A stretch of 25,766 nucleotides of DNA, taken from Acidobacteriaceae bacterium (GTDB lineage Bacteria > Acidobacteriota > Terriglobia > Terriglobales > Acidobacteriaceae). Shown piece by piece: positions 6,696 to 14,979 of this stretch. Under the pieces are notes generated by a model. It was not told where the DNA came from. It was given only the letters and a program-made list of their open reading frames with translations, and searched no databases. Position numbers and translations under genes: made by a program. Each line of letters begins with the position of its first letter. Position 1 is the stretch's first letter. Location: contig PMXH01000130.1 of NCBI GenBank assembly GCA_003165855.1, forward strand, positions 168-25,933, given 5' to 3'.

Positions 6696-8570
6696 TTATT
6701 CTACAGTCACCGACTTAGCCAAATTCCTCGGCTGGTCCACATCGCATCCTCTTCTCACCGCGATGTGATAGGCCAACAACTGCAGAGGAACGATTTCCAG
6801 AATCGGCGAGAGCTCTTCGGGTGCAGCGGGAACGTAGAGCACGTGGTCAGCGGCTTCTTTGATCTCTTCGTCGCCTTCGGTGGCCAGAGCAATTACAACA
6901 CCGGAGCGGGCTTTGACCTCTTTCAAGTTTGACATCGTCTTCTCGTAGCGGACCACCGAATCGGGATCGCTTGCGTCCCGGGTGGCGATGATGACCACGG
7001 GAAGGTTTTCGTCGATCAGGGCGTTGGGTCCGTGCTTCATCTCTCCGGCGGGGTAGCCTTCCGCATGGATGTAGGAAATTTCTTTGAGCTTGAGTGCGCC
7101 TTCCAGGGCGATGGGATAGTGGATGCCGCGGCCAAGGAAAAGAAAATCCTGGGCGCGCTGGAATCGTTTGGCCAGATCTTCACAGGCTTCGTCGTGGGTG
7201 AGGATGTTTTCGATCTTGCCGGGGATCAGAGTAAGTTCCAGCGCGGCGGTGCGCGTCTGGTCAGAGGTCATAGTGCCGCGCACCTGCGCGAGATACAGAG
7301 CGAAGAGATAGAGCGCGGTAAGCTGGCAGGTGAAAGCCTTGGTAGAGGCCACGCCGATCTCGGGTCCGGCGTGGGTGTAGATGGTTCCCGCAGCCTCGCG
7401 CGTGATCATGGAGCCGACCACATTGCAGATGGCCAGCGTGTGTGAACCTTTGGCTTTGGCTTCACGCTGGGCGGCAATGGTGTCGGCGGTTTCGCCGGAC
7501 TGCGAAATCACGAGCGTGATGGTGTTCTCGCTGACGATGGGATCGCGATAGCGCCACTCGCTGGCGTAATCGACCTCGACCGGAACGCGGGCGAAACTCT
7601 CGATCATGAACTTGCCGGCTTGTCCGGCATGCCAACTCGTGCCGCAGGCGAGGATGTTGATTTTCTTTGCGGCGCGGAATTCGGCCTCGCCGATTTGCAT
7701 CTCGTCGAGGAAGATGCGGCCGGTATCGAGCGAGATGCGTCCCAGGGTGGTGTCGCGGACGGCGCGCGGCTGCTCGTAAATTTCTTTGAGCATGAAGTGC
7801 TTAAAGCCGCCCTTTTCCGCCATGATCGGGTCCCAGGTAACGTGCTGAACCGGGCGCTGGATGGGCTTACCGTCGAAATCGGTGAGTTGCACGCCCTCGG
7901 CGGTGACCACGGCGAGATCGCCATCGGCCAGAAAGAAAATGTCACGCGTGTGATAGAGAATGGCGGGGACGTCGGAGGCGACAAAGTATTCGTCGTTGCC
8001 CAGGCCAACCACCAGCGGAGGACCGTTGCGTGCCGCGACAATCTTGTTGGGCTCGTCGACAGAAATGACAGCCAGAGCGAACACTCCGCTGAGTTCCTTC
8101 ACCGTATGGCGGACGGCCTCTTCGAGCGTGGGGCGATGGCCGTTGCCGGTCTTGAAGAGGTGCTTTTCAATCAGGTGGGCGATGACCTCCGTATCGGTTT
8201 CGGTTGTGAACCGGTGACCTTCTTCGATCAGTTTTTTCTTCAGACTGAGATAGTTCTCGACGATGCCGTTGTGTACGACCACGATCTTGCCGGTGCAGTC
8301 GCGGTGAGGATGCGCGTTTTCTTCGGTGGGACGTCCGTGGGTGGCCCAACGGGTGTGGCCGATGCCGTAAGTGCCGTCGAGCGGCTTGAGACGGATGGCT
8401 TCTTCCAGATTGCGCAGTTTGCCTTCGGCGCGGCGGATCTGCAGCTTGTCTCCATTGCCGGCAACGGCAATTCCAGCCGAGTCATAGCCGCGGTACTCGA
8501 GCCGCCTCAGGCCCTCAATGATGATCGGAACCACTTGCTTTTTGCCGACGTAACCAACAATGCCACACAT
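6696..8570 (-). CDS. glmS: Glutamine--fructose-6-phosphate aminotransferase (isomerizing)
   Basis: A 624-residue glucosamine-6-phosphate synthase, which makes glucosamine 6-phosphate from fructose 6-phosphate and glutamine, the first step to UDP-GlcNAc for peptidoglycan and lipopolysaccharide. The N-terminal class II glutaminase domain (about 2-225) starts MCGIVGYVG with nucleophile C2 and contains RWATHGRP and HNGIVENY. Two SIS sugar-isomerase domains follow, marked by ACGTSWHAG and SQSGETADT in the first and by [14 protein letters not shown] in the second. The C-terminal tail [13 protein letters not shown] carries the conserved lysine. Length is close to the E. coli enzyme (609). The ATG at 8570 has a TGGAG ribosome site 7 nt upstream. 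It follows purS by 17 nt on the same strand. No glmS ribozyme leader is possible in this arrangement, since purS occupies the upstream DNA. Confidence 0.98.
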   Translation of the reverse strand: MCGIVGYVGKKQVVPIIIEGLRRLEYRGYDSAGIAVAGNGDKLQIRRAEGKLRNLEEAIRLKPLDGTYGIGHTRWATHGRPTEENAHPHRDCTGKIVVVHNGIVENYLSLKKKLIEEGHRFTTETDTEVIAHLIEKHLFKTGNGHRPTLEEAVRHTVKELSGVFALAVISVDEPNKIVAARNGPPLVVGLGNDEYFVASDVPAILYHTRDIFFLADGDLAVVTAEGVQLTDFDGKPIQRPVQHVTWDPIMAEKGGFKHFMLKEIYEQPRAVRDTTLGRISLDTGRIFLDEMQIGEAEFRAAKKINILACGTSWHAGQAGKFMIESFARVPVEVDYASEWRYRDPIVSENTITLVISQSGETADTIAAQREAKAKGSHTLAICNVVGSMITREAAGTIYTHAGPEIGVASTKAFTCQLTALYLFALYLAQVRGTMTSDQTRTAALELTLIPGKIENILTHDEACEDLAKRFQRAQDFLFLGRGIHYPIALEGALKLKEISYIHAEGYPAGEMKHGPNALIDENLPVVIIATRDASDPDSVVRYEKTMSNLKEVKARSGVVIALATEGDEEIKEAADHVLYVPAAPEELSPILEIVPLQLLAYHIAVRRGCDVDQPRNLAKSVTVE

Positions 8571-8587
8571 GCGGGAACTCCAGGAAT

Positions 8588-8833
8588 TCAGTCTGCGAGG
8601 GAGCAGTGAAATTCTTCAATGACGGGGTTGGTGAGCACTTCACGAGCGATGCGCTCGATTTCGGTTTGCGCCTCTTCGCGGCTGAGGCCGCCATCGAGCG
8701 TCAGCTCGAAGTACTTTCCCTGGCGGACCTCTTCCAAACCTTTGTAGCCCATCTTCTTGAGCGCGCCCTGAATGGTTTTGCCTTGGGGATCGAGGACACT
8801 CTTCTTGAGCGAAACGTAAACGTAGGCTTTCAT
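8588..8833 (-). CDS. purS: Phosphoribosylformylglycinamidine synthase subunit PurS
   Basis: An 81-residue protein of the PurS family. With PurL and PurQ it forms the three-part FGAM synthase, which turns FGAR, ATP and glutamine into FGAM in purine synthesis; PurS helps channel ammonia between PurQ and PurL. The sequence shows the usual N terminus ([20 protein letters not shown]), the central GKYFELTL strand and the C-terminal NPVIEEFHC. PurQ and PurL are not beside it; glmS, another glutamine amidotransferase, follows 17 nt downstream and is probably co-transcribed. There is no Shine-Dalgarno sequence before the ATG. A TATAAT box ends only 10 nt upstream, so the mRNA would have a leader of a few bases at most. 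Confidence 0.95.
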   Translation of the reverse strand: MKAYVYVSLKKSVLDPQGKTIQGALKKMGYKGLEEVRQGKYFELTLDGGLSREEAQTEIERIAREVLTNPVIEEFHCSLAD

Positions 8834-8843
8834 GGAAGGTTTA

Positions 8844-8849
8844 ATTATA
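8844..8849 (-). promoter_or_regulatory. -10 box (TATAAT) of purS-glmS
   Basis: A perfect TATAAT on the minus strand with 10 nt between it and the purS ATG. The predicted start of transcription is about 8837, giving a leader of 3-5 nt. No good -35 is seen at 16-18 nt; TTGGTT lies at 13 nt, which is too near. Confidence 0.5.
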
Positions 8850-8904
8850 CGTCAGCGGTGCTAACCAACGGCCGGGTGGGCCAACTGGTGTGATGGCCCG
8901 ACCT

Positions 8905-9150
8905 TTATGCCTCGAGTTGCGCAATCTTCCTTTGCAGATCGGCCTGAGCCTGTTCCAACATCGAGCGAAGCCGTGGGTTGCGGCTTTGCTCGAGTTCTTG
9001 AACCACCCTCTGAAGCGACAAGCGGAGGCTCTCCTTTTCGCGGAGCCGACCGGCCTCTTCCCGTGTCAGACGCGGCTTTGCGACTGCAGTTCTTGCGCTT
9101 GCATCTTCCTGCTGCGCCTCGACGGACTTGCTTTCCCAGCCCCGAGCCAT
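8905..9150 (-). CDS. Small conserved-type coiled-coil protein of unknown function
   Basis: An 81-residue, strongly charged protein without a signal peptide or membrane segment. The first half is polar and disordered in appearance (MARGWESKSVEAQQEDASAR). The second half, from about residue 30, is rich in Glu, Arg, Leu and Gln with hydrophobic residues at 3-4 spacing, so it should form a helical coiled coil. I recognise no enzymatic motif. It looks like a small soluble protein seen as hypothetical in Acidobacteria, but that is memory and not checked. It lies upstream of purS on the same strand with a 71-nt gap that holds its own -10 box. There is no ribosome site; a TATAAT box ends 6 nt before the ATG, so it is a good leaderless candidate. 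Confidence 0.72.
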   Translation of the reverse strand: MARGWESKSVEAQQEDASARTAVAKPRLTREEAGRLREKESLRLSLQRVVQELEQSRNPRLRSMLEQAQADLQRKIAQLEA

Positions 9151-9156
9151 GGGCTG

Positions 9157-9162
9157 ATTATA
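9157..9162 (-). promoter_or_regulatory. -10 box (TATAAT) placed for leaderless transcription
   Basis: A perfect TATAAT on the minus strand separated by 6 nt from the ATG at 9150-9148. Initiation 7 nt after the box would fall on the A of the start codon. The -35 region is weak (TTCGAG at 9186-9181, spacer 18). Confidence 0.55.
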
Positions 9163-9305
9163 GCTCGCATCGATCGACTCCTCGAACGTCCGTGCAACCC
9201 CTCATTCAAACATGCAAAGTCGCAAAAACTCCCGATCCGGGTGGACTCGGTTTACGAAAGACGAAATTCGCGAAGATAATCGTCTCCCAAACTGACACTT
9301 GTGCT

Positions 9306-9311
9306 TATAAT
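9306..9311 (+). promoter_or_regulatory. -10 box (TATAAT) of the sigma-54 activator gene
   Basis: A perfect TATAAT, preceded by TGCT, 67 nt before the ATG at 9379. No consensus -35 lies 16-18 nt upstream, so it may need an activator or act as an extended -10 type. Confidence 0.45.
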
Positions 9312-9313
9312 TC

Positions 9314-9328
9314 CCGCAGAAGCTGCGG
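9314..9328 (+). other. Hairpin at the predicted 5' end of the sigma-54 activator mRNA
   Basis: CCGCAG at 9314-9319 and CTGCGG at 9323-9328 form a perfect 6-bp stem with a 3-nt loop, beginning just past the TATAAT at 9306. It falls at or next to the predicted transcript start. It may stabilise the 5' end or be a dyad operator. Confidence 0.35.
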
Positions 9329-9378
9329 CAGGCGGGTATGGCGTCTCTTCAAGAGGGGGGAGAGTCGCAGGAGTGTAA

Positions 9379-12300
9379 ATGTTCCCCTTGGGCAGGCCCA
9401 ACTTTGGGTTGGACCAGCGGCGCCATTCTGCGCTGCTGGAGATCGCAGAGGTAGTGTCTTCTTCTGACCCGGGCAGACTGTTCGGCAATCTGGTGCCGCG
9501 GCTACGCAACGTTGTTCCCTTCGACTTTGTCAACTTTGCTCTGTGTGACCCAGCCCGACAAATCATGAAGATGCATGTGTGGGAGGGAGGGCCGTGGCCG
9601 CACGAGCCGCTAGAGGTCGCCGTGGAAGAGTCTGCCGTCGGATGGGTCTGGCGGAATCAAACCGTCTTGGCGATCGACGATTTGTCAGTGGAGGGGCGCT
9701 TCGAACCCGGGTTGCGATGGCTTCACGAGCGCGAACTCCGCTCCTACTACGTGTTTCCCTTGACTACCTTTCAGGAGAAGCTGGGTGCGCTCGGCTTCGG
9801 AAGCAAGCGGGCCCACGCATTCAGCTCTCACGATATCCAGTTTCTGCGTCGTGTTGCCGAGATGGTGGCCCTATGCGTCGACGAGACGGTGGCGAAGACC
9901 TCTCTGGTAGAGGAAAAGGCCAGGCTGCGATTAGTGCTCGATGTGGGTGAGGCTTTCGCAAAGACCTCCGATTTGGAAGAATCCGTCGCCTCGATTCTGG
10001 GATCCATGCAGAAGTGGGCAGTACAGGATTATGTTGGCATTTACCTCTACGACGAGATTACCCAATCGTTGCGTCTGCACATGACCGACTCGCAATTGGC
10101 CGGGAAGATGGCTCCGCGAGGTCTTACACCCATCGACGGAACACTGGCCGGACAAGCTTTCCGCAGCCAGCGGAGTTTGGTTCTCGATCAATCAGGTTTG
10201 GCAGGTTTGCCCTTTGCCTCTGTCAAGCGCGGCATGGAGCTTGGGGTCAGGTCGCTGTATTTGGGTCCTCTGCTTTCCAAGAAGGGCCCGTTGGGAGTGC
10301 TAAAGGTGGCGCGCCGCGAAGATCACCCATTCTCCCCACGAGACGTCGAACTGCTGGAACAGGTGGCGGCGACGGTTGTGCCCGTGATTGAGCGAGACCC
10401 GACAGAGAGAAAGCCCCAAGGAGAAAGAGAAAAGGACCAGCCGATTACAGTGCCAGATTTCGGCAAGGTGCTGGCTGCCCTCGGCCCTGTTGCCACTCCT
10501 GGTTGGCCGAAGAGCATCGCGGGCGGAGCCGGTTCTGGTGCGGAGGCGGCCCATCCAGGTTCGGTCGGAACCCCGGAAGCTCTCAGCGACTGGGAGCAGA
10601 TCCTGATGACGTATTTCAGCGCATCCAAGGTGGGTCTTTGCATTTTGGATAAAGACTTCCGCTATCTCGCGATCAACGACGCGCTTGCGGAAATAAATGG
10701 CGTACCCACCCGAGCGCACTTGGGGAGGAGTGTTCGCGAGATACTAGGAGCCTTCGCCGAATTCGTTGAGCCGCATCTTGAACATCTCTTGGCCACAGGT
10801 CAGCCGGTCTTGAACCGGGAAATCAGTGCCGTGCTGCCCACCAGGGATGAGGCGGGCCACTGGCTCGCGCATTACCTTCCCATCAAAGACGCGACCGGCA
10901 GGATCGCGCAAATTGGCGTCATCGCGGTTGAAATCACAGAACAAAAGAAACTGGAAGAATCGCTCCATAGCGCCTCCGAAAGGTTGCGGGAGGAGAAGAA
11001 GCGGCAACAGGTGATGATGGAAGTGAGCGGCATCCTGGCCGCAGAGCGGGATGTGCCGCGGGCTTTCCCCCAAGTCTCCGCCTATCTGCGCCGGGTTCTG
11101 CGGCAAGAATACGCGGCGCTCGTGTTGCACGACGAAAAAAGCGGACAATTGGTCCGGCAGGCTATGGATTTCCCCCTACGGAAGTGGCCCACGGGTGATC
11201 CCGATATCACCGCAAAGAGTCCGGGGGTCAGAGCCTTGCGGGAACGTGCGTCTCTAATTTTTAACCGGGATGAGATGCAAGGGTTTCACCCCGAGACTAG
11301 GGATCGCTTATTGGCCGAGGGGCTTAAGTCGCTGTGTTATGTCCCATTGCTGCGGCCGCAGGGACACATGGGAGTTCTAGTGCTTGCCAGCACCCGGACT
11401 GACGCTTTTAAAACGGACGACCTGACGCTGCTGAACCAAGTTGCCTTTCAACTGGCGATCGCTTTGGAGAACGCGCGGGCTGCCCGCGAAGTGGAGCAGC
11501 TCAGGAACCGGCTGACGCAGGAGAGCCGCTATCTGGAAGGTGCGAGCCGCCCCAAGCCGAATTTTGAGGAGATCATTGGGGAGAGTCCGGCGCTTAAGCA
11601 GGTGCTGGACCAGGCCGCAATCGTCGCCGACAGCGATGCCACGGTTCTGCTCCTGGGCGAAACTGGAACCGGCAAGGGACTGATTGCGCGTGCCATTCAC
11701 CGCACCAGCAAGCGCAGGAACCGAAGCTTTATCACTTTGAATTGCGCTGCGATTCCCACGGGGTTGCTGGAAAGCGAATTGTTCGGCCATGAGAAAGGTG
11801 CTTTCACCGGAGCGGTGAGCCAGAAGATTGGGCGGCTGGAACTGGGGGATAAAGGCACGCTCTTTCTTGACGAAATCGGCGAAATCTCCCTGGAGTTGCA
11901 GCCCAAGCTCCTCCGCGTGTTGCAGGACAATGAATTCGAAAGGCTGGGAGGGACGCGGACGATCAAGGTGAACCTGCGCCTGATCGCGGCTACCAACCGG
12001 GATCTGGCCAAGAGCGTGGCTGAGAAAGAGTTTCGCAGCGACCTGTTCTACCGCTTGAACGTGTTCCCGATTCGCCTGCCGCCTCTGCGCGAGAGGCGCG
12101 AGGATATCCCGGTGCTGGTCCGGTACTTTGTTCGGAAATTTGCCGGCAGAATGGATCGCAGCATTGAGACCGTGCCCAGCGAAACCATGAACGCCCTGAT
12201 CAATTGGCATTGGCCGGGCAACGTACGAGAGTTGGAAAACTTCATCGAGCGATCGGTCATTCTCACGGAGGGAACGGCACTGCGAGCACCGCTGGCTGAA

Positions 12301-12510
12301 CTCCAGGGAGAGGGCCCGGGCGGGGAGGAGCAGTCTCTCGCAAACTCAGAAAGGGAACACATTCTACGGGTGCTACGGGAGACGGGGGGAATGATCTCTG
12401 GACCTGCCGGAGCAGCCCGACGACTCGGTGTCAAGCGCACGACTCTACAGTCGAAGATGCAGCGGCTGGGAATCACGCGCGGAGACTACTCCGGCGAGAA
12501 ACCGAACTAG
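9379..12510 (+). CDS. Sigma-54-dependent transcriptional activator with GAF, PAS and AAA+ domains (FhlA-like)
   Basis: A 1043-residue enhancer-binding protein that would use ATP to open sigma-54 promoters. In order: a GAF-like domain (about 15-170), a second GAF-like domain (about 180-335), a Pro/Gly linker, a PAS domain (about 405-520), a short coiled coil, a third GAF-like domain (about 555-705), the AAA+ domain and a Fis-type HTH (about 991-1033). The AAA+ part has Walker A GETGTGKG at 760-767, the sigma-54 contact loop GAFTGA at 807-812, Walker B FLDE at 829-832 and an arginine-finger region RERRED near 904. All key motifs are intact. There is no receiver domain, so signal input is by ligand or redox sensing, not phosphotransfer. 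AGGAG lies 5 nt before the ATG. The neighbouring Crp/Fnr gene suggests a regulatory pair; its regulon is not visible. Confidence 0.95.
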   Translation: MFPLGRPNFGLDQRRHSALLEIAEVVSSSDPGRLFGNLVPRLRNVVPFDFVNFALCDPARQIMKMHVWEGGPWPHEPLEVAVEESAVGWVWRNQTVLAIDDLSVEGRFEPGLRWLHERELRSYYVFPLTTFQEKLGALGFGSKRAHAFSSHDIQFLRRVAEMVALCVDETVAKTSLVEEKARLRLVLDVGEAFAKTSDLEESVASILGSMQKWAVQDYVGIYLYDEITQSLRLHMTDSQLAGKMAPRGLTPIDGTLAGQAFRSQRSLVLDQSGLAGLPFASVKRGMELGVRSLYLGPLLSKKGPLGVLKVARREDHPFSPRDVELLEQVAATVVPVIERDPTERKPQGEREKDQPITVPDFGKVLAALGPVATPGWPKSIAGGAGSGAEAAHPGSVGTPEALSDWEQILMTYFSASKVGLCILDKDFRYLAINDALAEINGVPTRAHLGRSVREILGAFAEFVEPHLEHLLATGQPVLNREISAVLPTRDEAGHWLAHYLPIKDATGRIAQIGVIAVEITEQKKLEESLHSASERLREEKKRQQVMMEVSGILAAERDVPRAFPQVSAYLRRVLRQEYAALVLHDEKSGQLVRQAMDFPLRKWPTGDPDITAKSPGVRALRERASLIFNRDEMQGFHPETRDRLLAEGLKSLCYVPLLRPQGHMGVLVLASTRTDAFKTDDLTLLNQVAFQLAIALENARAAREVEQLRNRLTQESRYLEGASRPKPNFEEIIGESPALKQVLDQAAIVADSDATVLLLGETGTGKGLIARAIHRTSKRRNRSFITLNCAAIPTGLLESELFGHEKGAFTGAVSQKIGRLELGDKGTLFLDEIGEISLELQPKLLRVLQDNEFERLGGTRTIKVNLRLIAATNRDLAKSVAEKEFRSDLFYRLNVFPIRLPPLRERREDIPVLVRYFVRKFAGRMDRSIETVPSETMNALINWHWPGNVRELENFIERSVILTEGTALRAPLAELQGEGPGGEEQSLANSEREHILRVLRETGGMISGPAGAARRLGVKRTTLQSKMQRLGITRGDYSGEKPN

Positions 12511-12558
12511 ACTGCGACCGAGACCCGAGAGGGTCGAAGTGCCGACTTGTCCTCCATC

Positions 12559-12574
12559 TGCCGACCGGTCGGCA
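12559..12574. promoter_or_regulatory. 16-bp perfect palindrome TGCCGACCGGTCGGCA
   Basis: It sits between the sigma-54 activator stop (12510) and the Crp/Fnr start (12774). It could be a regulator site or a tight hairpin. A run of eight T at 12616-12623 lies too far downstream to make it a classical terminator. The rest of this 263-nt spacer shows no gene. Confidence 0.4.
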
Positions 12575-12773
12575 GCCAGCAGGTTGAAAAGGGACATGCC
12601 AGCCGCCGGATGAGCTTTTTTTTCAGCGAGTTAGGCCGCTTTCGTGATCGGGGCATTCTGGAACGATAAGTGCACTGGCCCTGCCTGATTGGGAGGAGTC
12701 GGGGCGGCTTTTCCTGATCGGACCAGTTGCCCACCCTGTCAACCGCCAACCACATGTGCGTCAGGAGTGAACC

Positions 12774-13865
12774 ATGTTAGTGGCCAGGAACAATCTGCCG
12801 AGGAACTTAGTTCGCTTGCTACCGGATCCCGGTAGCATCTCCGCGAAGGCCACCCAAACTTTGCGGCGACAGGCGTGGAGCGGAGTAACGCCGGAACCGG
12901 GGCATGATCAGGTTCTCCACACTCCCAACCCGGGAACAACCGATCCGCTTTACCTGTTTGCCTGTCAGGTGGAGTGGGAACGGCGTGCCGATCCCAGTGC
13001 GGCATGGGAGGTTATTTCAGCCACGCGCAGTTCAAACCAGGACACGCGAGCCCATGCCCGGCGACTGCTGGAACGTTCGCAACAATCGAAGCCGCAGTTG
13101 CCGGAAGACCGCAGCACCCCGGATAGAGACGCGCCAAGTTCGACGAAGGAGGCAGGCATGAGGACTCCCTACGGTCTCGACGTAATCGAGAGCTGCATGG
13201 GTTGCAAGGCGAGCCGCGAGGGATTTTTTTGCCGTTTCTCACCGGCGCTGCTGAGGTCAATCGACGGAGCCAGCTACCACAGTGTGATGCCTTCTGGCGC
13301 GCTGCTGTTCGTAGAGGGGCAGACGCCGCGTGGCGTGTATGTTCTTTGCTCGGGCAAAGTAAAGCTGTCCACGACTTCGAAGGAGGGCAAAGTACTGATC
13401 CTGAAACAGGCCGAGGCTGGGGAAGTGTTGGGATTGAGCGCAGCTATTTCTGGCACGAACTACGAAATGAGCGCGGAAACCGCTTCGGCGTGCCAGTTGG
13501 ATTTTATCGGCCGCCAGGACTTAATGACTCTGCTGCAGAACGAGAGTGAATTGGGTGTGCACGCTGCCCAGTCGCTGAGCCTCGAATTCCAAGGGGCATA
13601 CCGCGACATTCACGACCTGGTATTGGCCCGTTCTTCCTCGGGAAAGCTTGCCAGACTGTTGTTGTCGTGTGCTCCCCAAGGGAACCTGGCCGAACAACGC
13701 CTGCGTTCCGCCATGACCCACGAAGAGATGGCGCAGCGGATCGGGTCCTCGCGGGAGACGGTCACAAGATTACTAAGTCATTTGAAGAAAAAGAGGCTAA
13801 TCCGGCTCGACGGAGCGACGCTCATCATTCGCGACCGAATCGGTCTGGAAGCGCTGGCGGTCTGA
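12774..13865 (+). CDS. Crp/Fnr family transcriptional regulator with N-terminal extension and FNR-like cysteines
   Basis: A 363-residue form starts at ATG 12774 (AGGAG 6 nt upstream); a 235-residue form would start in frame at ATG 13158, which has an even better site. The short form is the usual Crp/Fnr length. It contains C141, C144 and C153 (long numbering) in SCMGCKASREGFFC, and C240 in ETASACQLDF, which aligns with the fourth FNR cysteine. This is the pattern of a [4Fe-4S] oxygen sensor. The cyclic-nucleotide-type beta barrel follows, then a dimer helix and a C-terminal winged HTH whose recognition helix SSRETVTRLL resembles that of CRP, so TGTGA-type half sites are likely. The extension (1-128) has a helical stretch (LYLFACQVEWERR onward) that I cannot assign. 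A terminator-like hairpin follows. Confidence 0.88.
   Translation: MLVARNNLPRNLVRLLPDPGSISAKATQTLRRQAWSGVTPEPGHDQVLHTPNPGTTDPLYLFACQVEWERRADPSAAWEVISATRSSNQDTRAHARRLLERSQQSKPQLPEDRSTPDRDAPSSTKEAGMRTPYGLDVIESCMGCKASREGFFCRFSPALLRSIDGASYHSVMPSGALLFVEGQTPRGVYVLCSGKVKLSTTSKEGKVLILKQAEAGEVLGLSAAISGTNYEMSAETASACQLDFIGRQDLMTLLQNESELGVHAAQSLSLEFQGAYRDIHDLVLARSSSGKLARLLLSCAPQGNLAEQRLRSAMTHEEMAQRIGSSRETVTRLLSHLKKKRLIRLDGATLIIRDRIGLEALAV
13146..13160 (+). promoter_or_regulatory. Strong internal ribosome binding site and ATG within the Crp/Fnr gene
   Basis: AAGGAGG at 13146-13152 lies 5 nt before the in-frame ATG at 13158. This is the strongest Shine-Dalgarno in the window, and the ATG starts exactly where ordinary Crp/Fnr proteins of this type start (MRTPYGLDVIESC). 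It supports a short 235-residue product, either as the only one or beside the long form. Confidence 0.65.
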
Positions 13866-13877
13866 ACCTTCCCCCGG

Positions 13878-13916
13878 GGAGGCCGAACTCGAAACTGGGA
13901 GACGGCCTCCAATTTT
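13878..13916 (+). terminator. Probable terminator after the Crp/Fnr gene
   Basis: GGAGGCCG at 13878-13885 pairs perfectly with CGGCCTCC at 13903-13910 around a 17-nt loop and is followed by AATTTT. The stem starts 13 nt after the stop codon. Confidence 0.6.
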
Positions 13917-14070
13917 CATGGGCAACGAATCTGCCCTTACTCCCAGTCGAGCACATGTGAGTTGGACGTCTACACTGGCACGTTGATCTAGGATCTATTC
14001 GCATCGGTCGAAGGGCTGAGCCAGTCGTTGCAGCGCGATCATGCCAAAGTGCGCCCTCCCAGTCGGCAGC

Positions 14071-14096
14071 GGCGATGAACGCCGGGGCGATGAACG
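14071..14096 (+). repeat. Direct repeat GGCGATGAACG x2
   Basis: Two identical 11-mers at 14071-14081 and 14086-14096 (period 15) lie in the spacer between the convergent Crp/Fnr and LytTR genes. No function is evident. Confidence 0.35.
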
Positions 14097-14108
14097 TTAA
14101 GACCATGA

Positions 14109-14131
14109 CCCTGGAGAACCGCAGTCCAGGG
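14109..14131 (-). other. Hairpin just past the LytTR gene
   Basis: CCCTGGA at 14109-14115 pairs with TCCAGGG at 14125-14131 around 9 nt, starting 9 nt beyond the LytTR stop on the minus strand. It may end transcription, but no T-tract follows. Confidence 0.35.
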
Positions 14132-14140
14132 GCGCCGAAT

Positions 14141-14920
14141 TCACAGCCCGAAAAGCTCGCGCAGTCGTTTCGTTTGAGCCCGGCTGACTGGAATTTCGCT
14201 CTGCTTCTTATCGTCCATGCGCAGCTGGTAGGAACTCTTGAACCAGGGCACGACTTCCCGAATACGATTGATGTTCACCAGATAAGACCGGTGAGCCCGC
14301 CAGAACAAGCCTGGATCCAGGCTGGCAAGTAGTTCTTCCAAAGTACGGCAGTTGGAATGGCCTTCCATGCCCGACGGGCCAGCCGTCACCACTGTAATCA
14401 CGCCGTCCTCAATGGAGGCGTAGCAGATCTCTCTTTGGTCCACCAGAAACATTCGTCCCACAGCCTTGAGTAGGATTTTCGAGGTTTGCGGCTTTGGCGC
14501 CTGCAGCATACGCATCAAGGCGTCGATTTTCTCGGCTGGCAATCCCTCCGCTCCCTGCTGGGCGCGGGCCTTCTGTACTGCCAGCGCGACGCGCTTTTTA
14601 TCGAAGGGTTTCAGAAGATAATCCACCGCGTTCACCTCGAACGCCTTCACCGCATACTGGTCAAAAGCCGTGGCGAAAACGATCTTGGGCAGGGGAATTT
14701 TCTTGTCGAGGAGTTTCTTGATTACGCCGAAGCCGTCGAGCCCAGGCATCTGGACGTCGAGAAAGACGAGATCAGGGCTGTGTTCTTTGATAAGGTTGAC
14801 GGCCTCAAGGCCGTTTTTTCCCTGCGCTACTACATTCACGTCGCCCGCGCTCTTGAGCAGGTAGGCAAGTTCATCGCGGGCGAGTTGCTCATCGTCCACG
14901 ATTACCGCAGAAAGGGGCAT
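14141..14920 (-). CDS. LytTR family response regulator
   Basis: A 259-residue response regulator. The N-terminal receiver domain (1 to about 120) has the acidic pair D9/D10, the phosphoacceptor D55 in VFLDVQMPG, T84 and K104 in YLLKPF, so it should be phosphorylated. A linker of about 30 residues leads to the C-terminal LytTR DNA-binding domain (about 150-259), with ICYASIEDG and the conserved FWRAHRSYLVNINRI segment. Family members bind direct repeats upstream of target promoters, often for cell-surface or virulence functions. No histidine kinase gene is present on either side, so its partner lies elsewhere. The ATG has AGGAG 6 nt upstream. A near-consensus sigma-70 promoter lies 30-59 nt before it. 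Downstream there is a hairpin but no clear terminator. Confidence 0.96.
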   Translation of the reverse strand: MPLSAVIVDDEQLARDELAYLLKSAGDVNVVAQGKNGLEAVNLIKEHSPDLVFLDVQMPGLDGFGVIKKLLDKKIPLPKIVFATAFDQYAVKAFEVNAVDYLLKPFDKKRVALAVQKARAQQGAEGLPAEKIDALMRMLQAPKPQTSKILLKAVGRMFLVDQREICYASIEDGVITVVTAGPSGMEGHSNCRTLEELLASLDPGLFWRAHRSYLVNINRIREVVPWFKSSYQLRMDDKKQSEIPVSRAQTKRLRELFGL

Positions 14921-14949
14921 TCCGTCTCCTGAGATCGGGCTCTCAGAAA

Positions 14950-14979
14950 AGTATAGCGACCGCGTTTTGTCAGAGTCAA
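14950..14979 (-). promoter_or_regulatory. Sigma-70-type promoter of the LytTR gene
   Basis: On the minus strand, TTGACT (14979-14974) and TATACT (14955-14950) are separated by 18 nt. Each matches the consensus at five of six positions. Predicted transcript start near 14943 gives a leader of about 22 nt containing the ribosome site. The spacer and -35 also contain an inverted repeat, CCGCGTT (14960-14966) with AACGCGG (14978-14984), which could be an operator. Confidence 0.7.

Noticed and set aside
8571..8587. A glmS ribozyme/riboswitch upstream of glmS
   Set aside because: Only 17 nt separate glmS from purS, so there is no room for the ribozyme.
7620..8609. Long open frame (329 codons) on the plus strand
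   Set aside because: It lies antisense to glmS, which has complete family motifs; this is a mirror frame of a GC-rich gene.
11377..12210. Open frame of 277 codons on the minus strand
   Set aside because: Fully antisense to the AAA+ part of the sigma-54 activator, whose motifs are intact.
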